This document shows, in pieces, positions 47,540-57,107 of a stretch of DNA of 64,000 nucleotides (positions are counted from its first letter, which is position 1; every line of letters starts with the position of its first letter). This DNA is from Pseudomonas syringae. GTDB taxonomy: Bacteria; Pseudomonadota; Gammaproteobacteria; Pseudomonadales; Pseudomonadaceae. Both the position numbers and the translations under genes were made by a program. The stretch is taken from positions 1-64,000 of the forward strand of contig NZ_WKEQ01000016.1 of assembly GCF_021605415.1 (NCBI RefSeq). The letters run 5' to 3'. The notes below the pieces were generated by a model, which had not been told where the DNA came from, searched no databases, and saw only the letters and a list, made by a program, of their open reading frames with translations.

Positions 47540-48469
47540 ATGGCGCAATCCACGTCTGCGGCCCGCACGCCGCTGCGTCAATGGTGGGATTTTGCTTCGA
47601 GCGGAGGATGGCCGGGACTGTTGTTCTGGTCGACGCTGACCCTGGTGACCGTGTTGCTGCTCGCCAGTGGTTATAACGCGCTGGTCGGCGCCGACCAGAA
47701 CAACCTGCGCTATGCCGCACTGGGCGGGCTGGCCGGGTTCGGTGCCACGGCGACGGGCGCGATGGTGGCCGTGGTCCTGCGGCATATCGCCTCGCGCACC
47801 CAAGACATCATGCTCGGCTTCGCCGCCGGCATGATGCTCGCGGCCAGTTCGTTCTCATTGCTTCTGCCCGGCATCGACGCCGCGCAGGCGCTCTGCGAAA
47901 ACAAGATGCTGGCGGCGTGTGTGGTCGTCACCGGATTGGCGCTGGGCGTGGCGCTGATGGTCGGGCTCGATCGTTTCGTGCCTCACGAACACGAGAAAAG
48001 CGGCCGACGCGGGCCTGAGGCCCAGCGCTTCAATCGGGTCTGGCTGTTTGTATTGGCAATCACCCTGCATAACCTGCCGGAAGGCATGGCCATCGGCGTG
48101 AGCTTCGCCAATGGCGACATGAGAGTGGGCTTGCCGCTGACCACCGCCATCGCTATTCAGGACATTCCTGAAGGGCTGGCCGTGGCCCTGGCGCTTCGGG
48201 TCACCGGGATTTCAGCGCTGCGGGCGGCGTTGATCGCGGTCGGCTCAGGGCTGATGGAACCGTTGGGCGCGATCATCGGCCTGGGAATTTCCAGCGGCTT
48301 CGCATTGGGCTATCCCGTCGCGCTCGGGCTGGCGGCCGGGGCGATGATTTTCGTGGTGTCTCACGAAGTCATCCCGGAAACACATCGCAATGGCCATGAA
48401 ACACCTGCGACGCTGGGTTTGATGATCGGTTTCAGCGTGATGATGTTCCTCGATACCGCGCTGGGTTGA
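47540..48469 (+). CDS. ZIP-family divalent metal transporter
   Basis: The 309-residue protein has eight helices and a ZIP signature: TLHNLPEGMAIGV in helix 4 and IQDIPEGLAVAL in helix 5. The second histidine of the usual HEIPE is replaced by Gln-Asp. It should import or export zinc or manganese. A variable loop has a short HEHEK cluster. AAGGAGATGAC precedes the ATG. Confidence 0.88.
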   Translation: MAQSTSAARTPLRQWWDFASSGGWPGLLFWSTLTLVTVLLLASGYNALVGADQNNLRYAALGGLAGFGATATGAMVAVVLRHIASRTQDIMLGFAAGMMLAASSFSLLLPGIDAAQALCENKMLAACVVVTGLALGVALMVGLDRFVPHEHEKSGRRGPEAQRFNRVWLFVLAITLHNLPEGMAIGVSFANGDMRVGLPLTTAIAIQDIPEGLAVALALRVTGISALRAALIAVGSGLMEPLGAIIGLGISSGFALGYPVALGLAAGAMIFVVSHEVIPETHRNGHETPATLGLMIGFSVMMFLDTALG

Positions 48470-48558
48470 GCGCCGCAACGGCGTTCCTCCCGTCAGGATC
48501 GTTGAACCTGCGTCGAACGCTGTTGCTCCATGTAGAAACACTGTCGGAGAGCCGAGCC

Positions 48559-48822
48559 GTGAACTCATTCAAAAGCCCTCTTACTGCTGCGCAAGAACAC
48601 AAACTTCGTGCTTATGATCGCTGGCACCGAATATTGGAAGACACTGCGCTGCGAATGGACACGCCAGACGCGTACCACGAAGAACTGCTGCGCCGGTCCG
48701 ACGAAATGGATCGACAGGGCATCATCACCTGGCAAGAGTGGCGCGACTTGCGTATCGAGGCCGATCAGGCCTACTTGCGCGCCATCGCTGGCGATGACTT
48801 CACTGACCGTATGACGTCTTGA
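48559..48822 (+). CDS. Small hypothetical protein, paralogue of the protein at 59595
   Basis: The GTG at 48559, with GGAG nine bases before it, gives 87 residues; the frame is open farther upstream but lacks a site. It shares with the protein at 59595 the pattern WHxxL...RM...YHEELLR...QGxI...A. I do not recognise the family. It is helical and charged. It sits between the ZIP gene and a CinA-like gene. Confidence 0.6.
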   Translation: MNSFKSPLTAAQEHKLRAYDRWHRILEDTALRMDTPDAYHEELLRRSDEMDRQGIITWQEWRDLRIEADQAYLRAIAGDDFTDRMTS

Positions 48823-48848
48823 TATCTGCTGATTCGGGAGGGCCGGAT

Positions 48849-49349
48849 ATGTCGATTGCATCCATCGCGGTCAACTATTTGCGTGACCAGAGGCTGGTGC
48901 TGACGAGCGCGGAATCCTGCACGGCGGGCAAGATTGTTCTGTTGCTGTCCGAGATCAAGGGCACCGGTGAGCTGATCGAAAGCGGTTACGTGGTCTATTC
49001 GCCCGAGGCCAAGCAACGGCTGTTGAATGTCAGTGCGAAGACCATCGACACCTTCGGTCTGACCAGTTGTGAAGTCGCCCGCGAGATGGCCCTCGGCGCG
49101 TTGCGTGACAGCACGGCCAACGTGGCGGTGGCAACGACCGGGATTCTCGGACCGGAGGATGTCAACGGGATTCCGGGTGGCACCATCTGTTTTGCCTGGG
49201 CATTCCAGACCGAAAAGGGTTGCAGTCTTTTTACTCGGCAGCTGCGATTTTTCGGTACGCGCTGCGAAGTGCAGACGCTGGCCGCCGAACATGCCCTGAA
49301 AGCGCTGCCGGTTTTTCATCAACGTGCGCTCGCCGGCGAACAGGCGTAG
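48849..49349 (+). CDS. CinA C-terminal / PncC-type nicotinamide-nucleotide amidohydrolase
   Basis: The ATG at 48849 with GGGAGGGCCGGAT upstream gives 166 residues. The family segments TSAESCTAGKIV (active serine and lysine region), SYxVYS-type YVVYSPEAKQ and VATTGILGPE are present. It would deamidate nicotinamide mononucleotide in NAD salvage. It is a free-standing C-terminal domain without the CinA N-terminus. About 25 bases separate it from the preceding small gene. Confidence 0.85.
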   Translation: MSIASIAVNYLRDQRLVLTSAESCTAGKIVLLLSEIKGTGELIESGYVVYSPEAKQRLLNVSAKTIDTFGLTSCEVAREMALGALRDSTANVAVATTGILGPEDVNGIPGGTICFAWAFQTEKGCSLFTRQLRFFGTRCEVQTLAAEHALKALPVFHQRALAGEQA

Positions 49350-49359
49350 AGAGGGCGCC

Positions 49360-49872
49360 ATGGATGATCGACATTCCGACTACCGCAGCCGCACTTACCC
49401 CGTACACGAGGACATGGCGTTTCAGCGCAAGGTCTGGCGCTTTGAACATTGGGGTTGGTACACGCTGGTGCTCATCGTGGTCATGGCCCTGTCAGGTGCC
49501 TTTTCGCGCGGGCCGTTGAGCGCCCGTGAGGCGCAGAGCAGCGATGGCAAGCTCAAGGTGGAATACGAAATGATCCATCGCAACGGTTCTACGAATGCGA
49601 TGAAGCTCAGCATCAACGGCAAAGCAAATGCCCCCGCAGAGCTGGAGCTGTCCGGTGATTTTCTGGATGCCTTCAGCATCGAGACCTTGCAACCGGATCC
49701 GATCAAAGCCGTCAGCGCAGGTCAGGGCCTCAAACTGACGCTGCAAGTCGATGCTCAAGGGCAGGCGACACTCTATCTGACCTTGCGCAGCGACGGTCTG
49801 GGCAGTTACAGCAGCCAGGTGTCCAGCCCCGGATCGGCATCGGTCAATTTCACGCAATTCATCCTTCCGTAG
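49360..49872 (+). CDS. Membrane-anchored protein of unknown function next to DUF421
   Basis: The ATG at 49360 after GAGGGCGCC gives 170 residues. A short cytoplasmic part is followed by one helix (about 38-60) and an exposed beta-rich domain. It is seven bases from the DUF421 gene and ten after the PncC gene, so it is probably co-transcribed with both. This pair is seen often in pseudomonads; no function is established. Confidence 0.7.
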   Translation: MDDRHSDYRSRTYPVHEDMAFQRKVWRFEHWGWYTLVLIVVMALSGAFSRGPLSAREAQSSDGKLKVEYEMIHRNGSTNAMKLSINGKANAPAELELSGDFLDAFSIETLQPDPIKAVSAGQGLKLTLQVDAQGQATLYLTLRSDGLGSYSSQVSSPGSASVNFTQFILP

Positions 49873-49879
49873 GTGCGCC

Positions 49880-50329
49880 ATGGATTCGGTAATACGCGCG
49901 GCCGTGATGTATGCGGCCCTGATGATTCTGTTCAAGATTGCCGGCCGCCGTTCGCTGGCAGAATTGACAACCTTCGATTTTGTATTGCTGATGATTATGG
50001 GCGAGGCGACCCAGCAGGCTTTGCTGGGCGATGATTTTTCGCTGACCAATGCGATCATCGTCATCATCACGCTGATCGCCATCGACGTCGGCCTGTCATT
50101 GCTCAAGCGCCGCTCGGCGGCGGTGTCGAAGCTGATCGACGGCGGGCCGACAATCATCGTTGAAGACGGCAAGATCCTGCATGAACGGCTGCGACGTTCG
50201 CGGTTGGTCGAGGCGGACCTGATGGAAGCCGCACGCTCGAGTCAGGGCATCGAGACTGTCGACGAGATCAAGTTCGCGATCCTTGAGCGGAACGGCAAGA
50301 TCTCGATCATCCGCCGCGATCAAGAGTGA
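49880..50329 (+). CDS. DUF421/YetF-family membrane protein
   Basis: The 149-residue protein has three helices and the family motif FKIAGRRSLAELTTFDFVLLMIMGE, followed by a soluble YetF domain (LIDGGPTIIVEDGKI, then RLVEADLMEAAR). Function unknown; linked in Bacillus to spore or membrane stress. It is the end of a compact plus-strand group and nearly touches the convergent GGDEF-EAL gene. Confidence 0.82.
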   Translation: MDSVIRAAVMYAALMILFKIAGRRSLAELTTFDFVLLMIMGEATQQALLGDDFSLTNAIIVIITLIAIDVGLSLLKRRSAAVSKLIDGGPTIIVEDGKILHERLRRSRLVEADLMEAARSSQGIETVDEIKFAILERNGKISIIRRDQE

Positions 50330-50334
50330 ATACG

Positions 50335-52932
50335 CTAAAGCGGCGTGTCTTGCGCCGTTCTTGAAGCGTGCAGCAACCGCGCAAACGCTTCTTTGTCGAT
50401 CGGTCGGCTCATCAAATACCCTTGGACTTCCTGACATTGGTCTTCGCTAAGGATGCCCAGTTGTTCCTCTGTCTCCACCCCTTCGGCGGTCACGGTCAGG
50501 CCCAAAGCCTTGCCCAGCCCGATGATCGCTTGCACCACCGCCCGGTCGTTGTCGCCGCTGCTGATCGAGGCGATGAAGCGTTTGTCGATCTTGATGCCGT
50601 CGAATGGATAGGCACGCAGATAGCCCAGTGACGAATAGCCGGTGCCGAAGTCGTCCATGTTCAGCCGCACGCCCAGCTCCTTCAGGGCATTCATGCTTTT
50701 CAACGCGCCTTCGGTGTCGTTGAGCATCACGTTCTCAGTGATCTCCAGTTCCAGACGACTGGCCGGAAATTGCGTGTCGATGAGCACTTCCCTGACATCC
50801 TCGACCACATCGCTGCGGGTGAACTGCGCCGGGGACAGGTTCACCGACAACATCACGTCGTCAGGCCAGGTCAGGGCAGTTTCGCATGCCTCCCAAAGTA
50901 CCCACCTCCCTAGCGGCACGATGAGATCTGTCTGTTCGGCCAGCGGGATAAACAAATCGGGGCCGAGCAATCCTCGGGTCGGATGCTGCCAGCGAACCAG
51001 CGCTTCGACCGATACGATCTCCTTGCCATCAACCTTGTAGCGCGGCTGGTAATGCAGGACGAACTCACTGTTCTTGATCGCGTGACGCAGATCATCTTCG
51101 AGTTGGCGACGGCTCTGGATCTGGTCGCTCATGTGCGGTTCGAAATAGCACCAGGTGTTCTTGCCATCCGATTTGGCTTGATACAGCGCGATGTCGGCGC
51201 AACGGATCAGTTCGTCAGGCACGAACCCCTGGCGGCGACTGAGGGCAATGCCGACGCTTGCGCCGATGTGCAGCGGTTTGCCTTCATAGTCGATCGGCTG
51301 ATGCAAGCCGCCGATCAGCCGTGTGCAGAACTTGTCGATTTCGTGGTGGCTGTCCATGCCGCTGAGCACCACGACAAATTCGTCGCCGCCGAGCCTGGCG
51401 ACCAAATCATGGTCGCGCGTGCATTCACGCAGGCGCGCCGCCACTTCTTTCAGTACCGCGTCGCCGGCAGGGTGGCCGAGGGTGTCGTTGATCGGTTTGA
51501 AATTATCCAGGTCGATCATCAGGACGGACAACGGCGAGGCGTGTTCCTTGACCAGCAAAGCCTCGTCGAGAAACCGTGCCAGTTTGTTGCGATTGGGTAA
51601 TCCGGTCAGCGCATCGTGCAGCGACAGATGCTGGATCTGCGCGTGGGCGGCGACCTCGTCGGTGATGTCGCTGGCCGTGCCGCGATAGCCGACCACAGTG
51701 TCTTTTTCGATGATTGGCCGGGCTGAAACCCGGCAGTAGCGCGTCTGGCCTGACTGGTCGCGATAGGTGCAACGCAAGTCGCTGGTGTTGGCGTCTTCGG
51801 TCATCTTGTTGAACCACATCGACAACGGCGTGGTGTCGCACGACAGCAGTTGTTCCAGATCCCGTCCCAGCCACTGTTGAGCGGAAAACCCGGTCACGGC
51901 ACTGAAACGTCCCGACAGATAGGTGATGCAGCGACCTTTGTCGATCTCCCAGATCCAGTCGGACGCCGCTTCAGCGACTGCGCGAAAGCGCTCTTCGCTG
52001 GATTCAAGCGCCTGATTGGCGGTTTCCAGTGCCTGATTCGAGCTTTGCATGGCGGCAAAGCTGCGGTCGCCGGATCGGGACGCGCGCAGTGCGTGGCGGA
52101 AAAAATACCCGGTGACCAGTAGCAGCACCACCATTGTCCCCAGCAGTGTCGGCAGCAATGACCACAGCAATTGATAGCCCGGGCGCTCGAGATCGGCAAC
52201 AAGGCTGTAACCGGTGCTGTCCAGCGGAACCTTCGGCTGGCTGTCCTTGATGGTGTCATCCAGCGCCAGGGTGAGGTTTTTCAGGCCGTAGGCGCTGCCC
52301 AGTCTGCGCAGTTTGGTGGGGGTCAATTTGTCGGCGAAGACCAGTACGGAAACGTTTTCGGGATCTGCGAGGGGTTGGTCTTCAGGAAGGATTGCCGATG
52401 CGGTGATCAAGGCCGGCCAGCCTTCAAACAAGGTGTAGGAACTGACGGGTTTGCTCGCGTCGACCTGATTCTGAATTTGATCCACCAGCGAGAATGCCGA
52501 AGCCTGTGCGTACTGCGCGATGTCGTTTTGGACGAGCTGACCCCGGATCAGGGCGTATTTGGTGCGCTCGTGATCGAGCACAAACACGCCGTCATAACCG
52601 TCCTTGGTGAACAGGGATTTGCCGACGTTTTGCTCGGCGTAAGCCCAATTCAAATCAACTTCTCCGTTGAGGTGTTCGTAGGCCGTCGTCCAGTAGGCGT
52701 AGCTGGTGATGTAGCTCTTTGCGGCGGTGATACGGTTTTCCAGAGCGCGTGCCGAATAGAACTCGGTTCGGTGTTCATCTTCCGAGTCCAGACGGTTTGC
52801 AATGGAAAGCAGGGCGCCGACCGCAACGGCGACGCCCACGAAAAACAGCGCACCCACGGCGAATGCCAAACGGCGAGTTACGGCGCTCTGATGGGGGGCG
52901 GGTGTCGCAGTCATTGCAGCGCAAAGGGCCAT
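50335..52932 (-). CDS. Membrane-bound GGDEF-EAL cyclic-di-GMP enzyme with CHASE4 and PAS sensors
   Basis: The 865-residue protein has two helices around a periplasmic CHASE4-like domain (about 55-260), a PAS domain (about 310-430), an intact diguanylate cyclase GGDEF site (ARLGGDEF near 515) with an RxxD inhibitory site (RDHD) before it, and an intact EAL domain (SVEALVRWQHP near 645, plus DDFGTGYSSL). Both activities seem possible; net effect on cyclic-di-GMP cannot be told. AGGAAGAG precedes the ATG at 52932; one at 52914 is an alternative. Confidence 0.88.
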   Translation of the reverse strand: MALCAAMTATPAPHQSAVTRRLAFAVGALFFVGVAVAVGALLSIANRLDSEDEHRTEFYSARALENRITAAKSYITSYAYWTTAYEHLNGEVDLNWAYAEQNVGKSLFTKDGYDGVFVLDHERTKYALIRGQLVQNDIAQYAQASAFSLVDQIQNQVDASKPVSSYTLFEGWPALITASAILPEDQPLADPENVSVLVFADKLTPTKLRRLGSAYGLKNLTLALDDTIKDSQPKVPLDSTGYSLVADLERPGYQLLWSLLPTLLGTMVVLLLVTGYFFRHALRASRSGDRSFAAMQSSNQALETANQALESSEERFRAVAEAASDWIWEIDKGRCITYLSGRFSAVTGFSAQQWLGRDLEQLLSCDTTPLSMWFNKMTEDANTSDLRCTYRDQSGQTRYCRVSARPIIEKDTVVGYRGTASDITDEVAAHAQIQHLSLHDALTGLPNRNKLARFLDEALLVKEHASPLSVLMIDLDNFKPINDTLGHPAGDAVLKEVAARLRECTRDHDLVARLGGDEFVVVLSGMDSHHEIDKFCTRLIGGLHQPIDYEGKPLHIGASVGIALSRRQGFVPDELIRCADIALYQAKSDGKNTWCYFEPHMSDQIQSRRQLEDDLRHAIKNSEFVLHYQPRYKVDGKEIVSVEALVRWQHPTRGLLGPDLFIPLAEQTDLIVPLGRWVLWEACETALTWPDDVMLSVNLSPAQFTRSDVVEDVREVLIDTQFPASRLELEITENVMLNDTEGALKSMNALKELGVRLNMDDFGTGYSSLGYLRAYPFDGIKIDKRFIASISSGDNDRAVVQAIIGLGKALGLTVTAEGVETEEQLGILSEDQCQEVQGYLMSRPIDKEAFARLLHASRTAQDTPL

Positions 52933-53115
52933 TGTCTCTTCCTTGAACCGGTTGTCTGGGTTTTGAAACCTGCATGGGCGCGTTGTTCAGACTTTCTCCA
53001 ATGGATTTCGCGCCGTAGCCAGCCGTCCAGCGCCGCTTAAAAAAATGGAATTTCCGCAAATTCACGGGCTCTTCTGATCATGGCGCCGTAGTGCGGCTCA
53101 AACAGGAAATCCGTC

Positions 53116-54489
53116 ATGACACTTATTCAATCGCCGGTCGGAACCCCCGTGCCGCTTACGTTCGGACACACCGGATCTAACCGGGATCTATACCAGGCGC
53201 TGTTCAAGGAATCGGCCGATGCCGACGCGCTTGCGCGCAGTTTCCTTGAGCGCCAGCTGAGCGAAGCCGCTCAACTGTCGAGCGATCTGCCTGACGATCC
53301 GGAGCAATTGCTTGAGTGGTCACAAGCTCGCTGCGCCGTCGTGGCGGCTGACTACGCGGGTTATCTGCAATCACGCAAGGACGGCGCGCCCCGGCGTTAT
53401 TTCCGGAGCAAATCCCACGCGTTGTATTTTTTACAACGTGTCGCACCGACCAAGGAGGTGGACGGCGCGTGGTTATCCGGCTTGATGACGCACTGGCAGG
53501 ACTGCCGGTTTGACGGCCTGCTGGACACCTATCTGGAAGAGCTCGGTGAAGGCATTGCACGGCAGAATCATGTGGTGATCTACCGCATGTTGCTGGCCGA
53601 TCATGACTGCGCCGACCTGCAAAGCCTGGACGACGAAGATTTCCTGCAAGGCGCATTGCAACTGGCGCTTGGCCGTTGCAGCGACGCTTATCTGCCTGAA
53701 GTGATCGGCTACAACCTCGGGTACGAGCAGTTGCCGCTGCACCTGCTGATTACTGCCTATGAGTTGCGCGAACTGGGTATCGACCCGCATTACTTTCGGC
53801 TGCACGTCACGATTGATAACGCGAGCACCGGCCATGGCCGCAAAGCGGTGCAATCGCTGCTGGAGTTGATGCCGATTGGTGAAGGGCGCGAAGACTTCTG
53901 TCGGCGCGTGGCGTTGGGCTATCGCCTTAATGACCTCGGCGTGGGCTCGACCGCCGTGATCAAGAACTTCGACCTGCACCAAGAGGTGCTGGCCATGCTG
54001 GAACGCAAGCGTCTGTACGGTCAACACATGCATTCCGATTACTGCCGGATCGAAGGTCGCACAGTCAATCAATGGTTGTCGGCGCCCGGTCAGATGGATG
54101 CTTTTCTTGAGGCGCTCGAGCAAAAACAGTGGATCAATCGCGGCCAGCCGCCACAGGACAGCCGGTTCTGGCAACTGATCGAGGGTAGCGGGGCGGTGAT
54201 GTTCGGCGTGTTCAGTGGCTACGAGAAGCAGTTGCTGCATGACTGGATCGCTAACGGCTGGAAGGAGCCGCACAGCCGGCCTTTCGTTCATCGCGCTGCG
54301 CCGGATGAGCTTGAAGCGGTGGAAGTCGAGGACGTGGAACTGGATCAGCTGAAAACCAGCCTTGAATATTTGACGCCAGACGAAGAGATCAGAGCGCTGA
54401 TTCCCTGGCTCTCGGCCCAGCGCCACTGGCGTCCGGCGGGGCTCTATGCGACGCGGCGTTTCATGCAACTGCGTTCAACCTTGCGCTGA
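53116..54489 (+). CDS. Haem-oxygenase-like iron-containing redox enzyme
   Basis: The 457-residue protein has a central haem-oxygenase-like helical domain with the arrangement YELRELGIDPHYFRLHVTIDN followed by ASTGHG, which fits the di-iron ligand pattern of the HDO family (Glu, His, Asp, His). Such enzymes do unusual oxidations in small-molecule pathways. The N-terminal 90 and C-terminal 150 residues are extra and not recognised. It is the first gene of a three-gene unit, 15 bases before the methyltransferase. Confidence 0.78.
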   Translation: MTLIQSPVGTPVPLTFGHTGSNRDLYQALFKESADADALARSFLERQLSEAAQLSSDLPDDPEQLLEWSQARCAVVAADYAGYLQSRKDGAPRRYFRSKSHALYFLQRVAPTKEVDGAWLSGLMTHWQDCRFDGLLDTYLEELGEGIARQNHVVIYRMLLADHDCADLQSLDDEDFLQGALQLALGRCSDAYLPEVIGYNLGYEQLPLHLLITAYELRELGIDPHYFRLHVTIDNASTGHGRKAVQSLLELMPIGEGREDFCRRVALGYRLNDLGVGSTAVIKNFDLHQEVLAMLERKRLYGQHMHSDYCRIEGRTVNQWLSAPGQMDAFLEALEQKQWINRGQPPQDSRFWQLIEGSGAVMFGVFSGYEKQLLHDWIANGWKEPHSRPFVHRAAPDELEAVEVEDVELDQLKTSLEYLTPDEEIRALIPWLSAQRHWRPAGLYATRRFMQLRSTLR

Positions 54490-54504
54490 ATCCGGGGAGT
54501 TTTC

Positions 54505-55449
54505 ATGACAATACAAGAACAGGCTGATCGGGGTTTACTGGCACTGGGGACGCGGTTGCGCGAAGGCCATTATCGTTTCATCACGCCAACGCCGTTGACC
54601 CACGAACGCATTCTGCAACGCTACAGTTCGCCGCTGGCCAAGGACTTGCGCGATGTCTTCGGCTGGTCGATGCCGTTTGCCAGCGAGCTGTTTTCAACGG
54701 CTGAACTCGAGAGACTGGAGCAGGCTGGGATCATCGAACAGCACGGAAATCTGTGGCGCAGCACGGTTCGCTGGTCGTCTTTGCATGACCAGCTGTTCGC
54801 CCATTCGGCCTATCCGACGACGCAAAGCGATTCGGTATTTTTCGGCCCGGACACCTACCGTTTCGCCCAAGTAATCGAGGCATTGCTGCGGCAGCGGTTC
54901 GAGCCGATCAAACGCGCCGTGGATATTGGCTGCGGGGCCGGCGTTGGCGCGGTGCTGATCGCACGCGCTCGACACGATGCCGAAGTGTTGGCGGTGGACA
55001 TCAACCCTCGCGCATTGCGCCTGACAGCGGTGAACGCCGAATTGGCCGGTGCCTCGAACGTGGCGGCCTATCACAGTGATTTGTTGACCAGCGTCCAGGG
55101 CCAGTTCGATTTGATCATCGCCAACCCGCCGTATATGAACGACCACCAGCAACGCGCTTATCGCCATGGTGGCGGCGCATTGGGCGAAGCGTTGTCGGTG
55201 CGCATCGTGCGTGAATCGCTGCCCCGGCTAGAGACGGGCGGGACGCTGTTGTTGTACACCGGCGTGGCAATGGTCGCCGGAGAGGATCCGTTTCTGAAGG
55301 CTGTCGTGCCGCTATTGTCCGGCGATCACTTCGGCTGGACGTACCGCGAACTTGATCCGGATGTCTTCGGCGAAGAATTGCTTAAACCTGGATACGAACG
55401 TGCGGAACGCATCGCGGTGGTCGCTCTCACCGTTACCCGTTTGCCTTGA
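54505..55449 (+). CDS. Class I SAM methyltransferase
   Basis: The 314-residue protein has motif I VDIGCGAGVGAVL and the catalytic NPPY (IIANPPYMNDH), usual for N-methylation of amines, glutamine side chains or nucleobases. The N-terminal 130 residues form a separate substrate-recognition part. It is between the iron enzyme and the ligase and overlaps the ligase frame by four bases if TTG 55446 is used. Confidence 0.85.
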   Translation: MTIQEQADRGLLALGTRLREGHYRFITPTPLTHERILQRYSSPLAKDLRDVFGWSMPFASELFSTAELERLEQAGIIEQHGNLWRSTVRWSSLHDQLFAHSAYPTTQSDSVFFGPDTYRFAQVIEALLRQRFEPIKRAVDIGCGAGVGAVLIARARHDAEVLAVDINPRALRLTAVNAELAGASNVAAYHSDLLTSVQGQFDLIIANPPYMNDHQQRAYRHGGGALGEALSVRIVRESLPRLETGGTLLLYTGVAMVAGEDPFLKAVVPLLSGDHFGWTYRELDPDVFGEELLKPGYERAERIAVVALTVTRLP

Positions 55450-55463
55450 CGGTTGCCGCCATC

Positions 55464-56576
55464 ATGGGCTTGCCACTGCATTTCGGTATCGAAGAAGAAT
55501 ATTTCCTCACCGATCTGCAGAGCCGGCAGATGCTGGCCGAACCGTCCGTCGAGCTGCTGCATGAATGCCGTTCGATCATCGGTGAGGCTTTTGCTTTTGA
55601 AATGTTCCAGGGACAGATCGAAGTGGCCTCGCCGGTATTTTCAGCCACCGGCGAAGCGGCTGACTATCTGGCGGGTATTCGTGGGCGGCTGAGCGAGGCG
55701 CTGGCACAAGAGGGTATCGGCCTGTTGTGCGCTGGCAGTCATCCGTTAGCGCGTTGGCGTGATCAGCAGCCGACACCGCTACCGCATTTTCAGCAATTGT
55801 TCGAAGCGTTTCAGTCAGTGGCGCGGCGCAGTGTGCTCAGCGGATTGCATGTGCATGTGGAAATCCCCCAAGGTATCGATCGCATCGCCGTGATGAACGA
55901 GGTCGCTCCCTGGTTGCCGATGCTGTTGATGCTCAGTTGTTCATCGCCATTCTGGCAGCGTGAAAACAGCGGCTTCATGAGCTATCGGCAGGTAGTCTGC
56001 GATGGCTGGCCGCGCATGGGCACGCCTGAGTATTTCGTGGATGAAGCGGATTACCGCAATCACCTCTGCTTGCTGCAGCGGATCGGCACGATTGAAAAGG
56101 GCGGGAACGGCTGGTGGGGGATTCGGCCGGCGTCGCGCTATCCAACCCTGGAGTTGCGCATGACCGATGCGTGTCCCCGATTGAGGGACACGATTTTGCT
56201 GGCGACGATGTTTCGGGTGATGGTGGCCCATGCGGTCAATCTGCCGCGGCCGGGTGCCGAGTTTGATGTCACCCGACGGCGGTTGCTGAAGGAAAATCGC
56301 TGGCAGGCCAAGCGTTATGGTACGGGCGGGAAATTTGTGCTGGATGAGCGGGGCGAGGTGATGAGCGCGGCGCAGTGGCTGGATCTGGCGCGGTTGACGT
56401 TCGAAGCCACGGCGCGGGGAATGGGTGAGTCGCAGTTGTTTGATCAGGTGGACGCATTGCTGCTGGAGGGCAATAGCGCTTCGCGGCAGTTGGCTTGTCT
56501 CGCGCAGGCCGGTGCCTCATCCGATGCTGTGCAGCAGGTGGTTGATTTGTTGTTGGCGCAGACTCGATCCAGTTAG
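55464..56576 (+). CDS. YbdK-like carboxylate-amine ligase (glutamate-cysteine ligase type 2)
   Basis: The ATG at 55464 gives 370 residues beginning MGLPLHFGIEEEYFL, the family N-terminus; TTG at 55446 is a possible alternative since neither has a good ribosome site. The ATP-binding features (GIEEEYF, LSGLHVHVEIP, PTLELRMTDAC) are intact. Members join an amine to a carboxylate, often Glu to Cys, but the natural substrates are mostly unknown. In this trio it may condense or activate the oxidised and methylated product. Confidence 0.82.
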   Translation: MGLPLHFGIEEEYFLTDLQSRQMLAEPSVELLHECRSIIGEAFAFEMFQGQIEVASPVFSATGEAADYLAGIRGRLSEALAQEGIGLLCAGSHPLARWRDQQPTPLPHFQQLFEAFQSVARRSVLSGLHVHVEIPQGIDRIAVMNEVAPWLPMLLMLSCSSPFWQRENSGFMSYRQVVCDGWPRMGTPEYFVDEADYRNHLCLLQRIGTIEKGGNGWWGIRPASRYPTLELRMTDACPRLRDTILLATMFRVMVAHAVNLPRPGAEFDVTRRRLLKENRWQAKRYGTGGKFVLDERGEVMSAAQWLDLARLTFEATARGMGESQLFDQVDALLLEGNSASRQLACLAQAGASSDAVQQVVDLLLAQTRSS

Positions 56577-56616
56577 GAAAAAGCGCAACCGGCGCAGAGT
56601 GAACGGCCGGTTGCGC
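56577..56616 (-). terminator. Terminator between convergent YbdK and 56675 genes
   Basis: GCGCAACCGGC (56583-56593) pairs perfectly with GCCGGTTGCGC (56606-56616). Read on the minus strand it is followed by TTTTTCC, so it ends the minus-strand pair 58187-56675. On the plus strand the tail is weak. Confidence 0.85.
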
Positions 56617-56674
56617 AAGGCGGTTTGTTTCGATCATCTGATTTAAATGCAGGCATGAGATCGGTTGATCAGGG

Positions 56675-57049
56675 TTAGATCGGAAATGCTGTAATGATCT
56701 CGGTTTCGCCCGAATTTTTTATTCTCATGACGAGGCGAACACCCTGGGTGACCACGCCATTAACCGTTCCCGTTTGAACGCCAGTGTCTACATCTTTTAC
56801 CGTTCGCAAATACTGATTCTGGGTAAGCGTTACCTCACCGTTTCCGTCGACACTGCGTATTTGCTCCTGGCGAAATTGATCAAACGCATTTTCAACCATT
56901 TGCGTAACGTGCGCTTCGTTGCCATACCATTTGGATTTACGTAGCGAATCTCTTTTCATCGAGGCGTCGCATTCTTCGAGGCCATGATCGGTAAAGAGAT
57001 GGTCGTTCAGGCCGCCTACGAGGCCCAGCGTCAGAGGGTCGATTTTCAT
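56675..57049 (-). CDS. Unknown small protein following the 359-residue protein, toxin- or immunity-like
   Basis: The 124-residue protein (MKIDPLTLGLVGG...) has no signal peptide and no recognised family. It ends with VMRIKNSGETEIITAFPI, a strand-turn-strand pattern that also closes the C-terminal toxin domains of several RNase-type polymorphic toxins. That likeness is weak. It begins 58 bases after the 359-residue gene on the same strand, so the two probably form one operon that ends at the terminator at 56616. The ribosome site is weak. Confidence 0.6.
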   Translation of the reverse strand: MKIDPLTLGLVGGLNDHLFTDHGLEECDASMKRDSLRKSKWYGNEAHVTQMVENAFDQFRQEQIRSVDGNGEVTLTQNQYLRTVKDVDTGVQTGTVNGVVTQGVRLVMRIKNSGETEIITAFPI

Positions 57050-57107
57050 GATTTTTTACTCAAGCAAGGGTTTTCAAAAAGGGTTGATGAGGATGTTTTG
57101 CGGGCGT

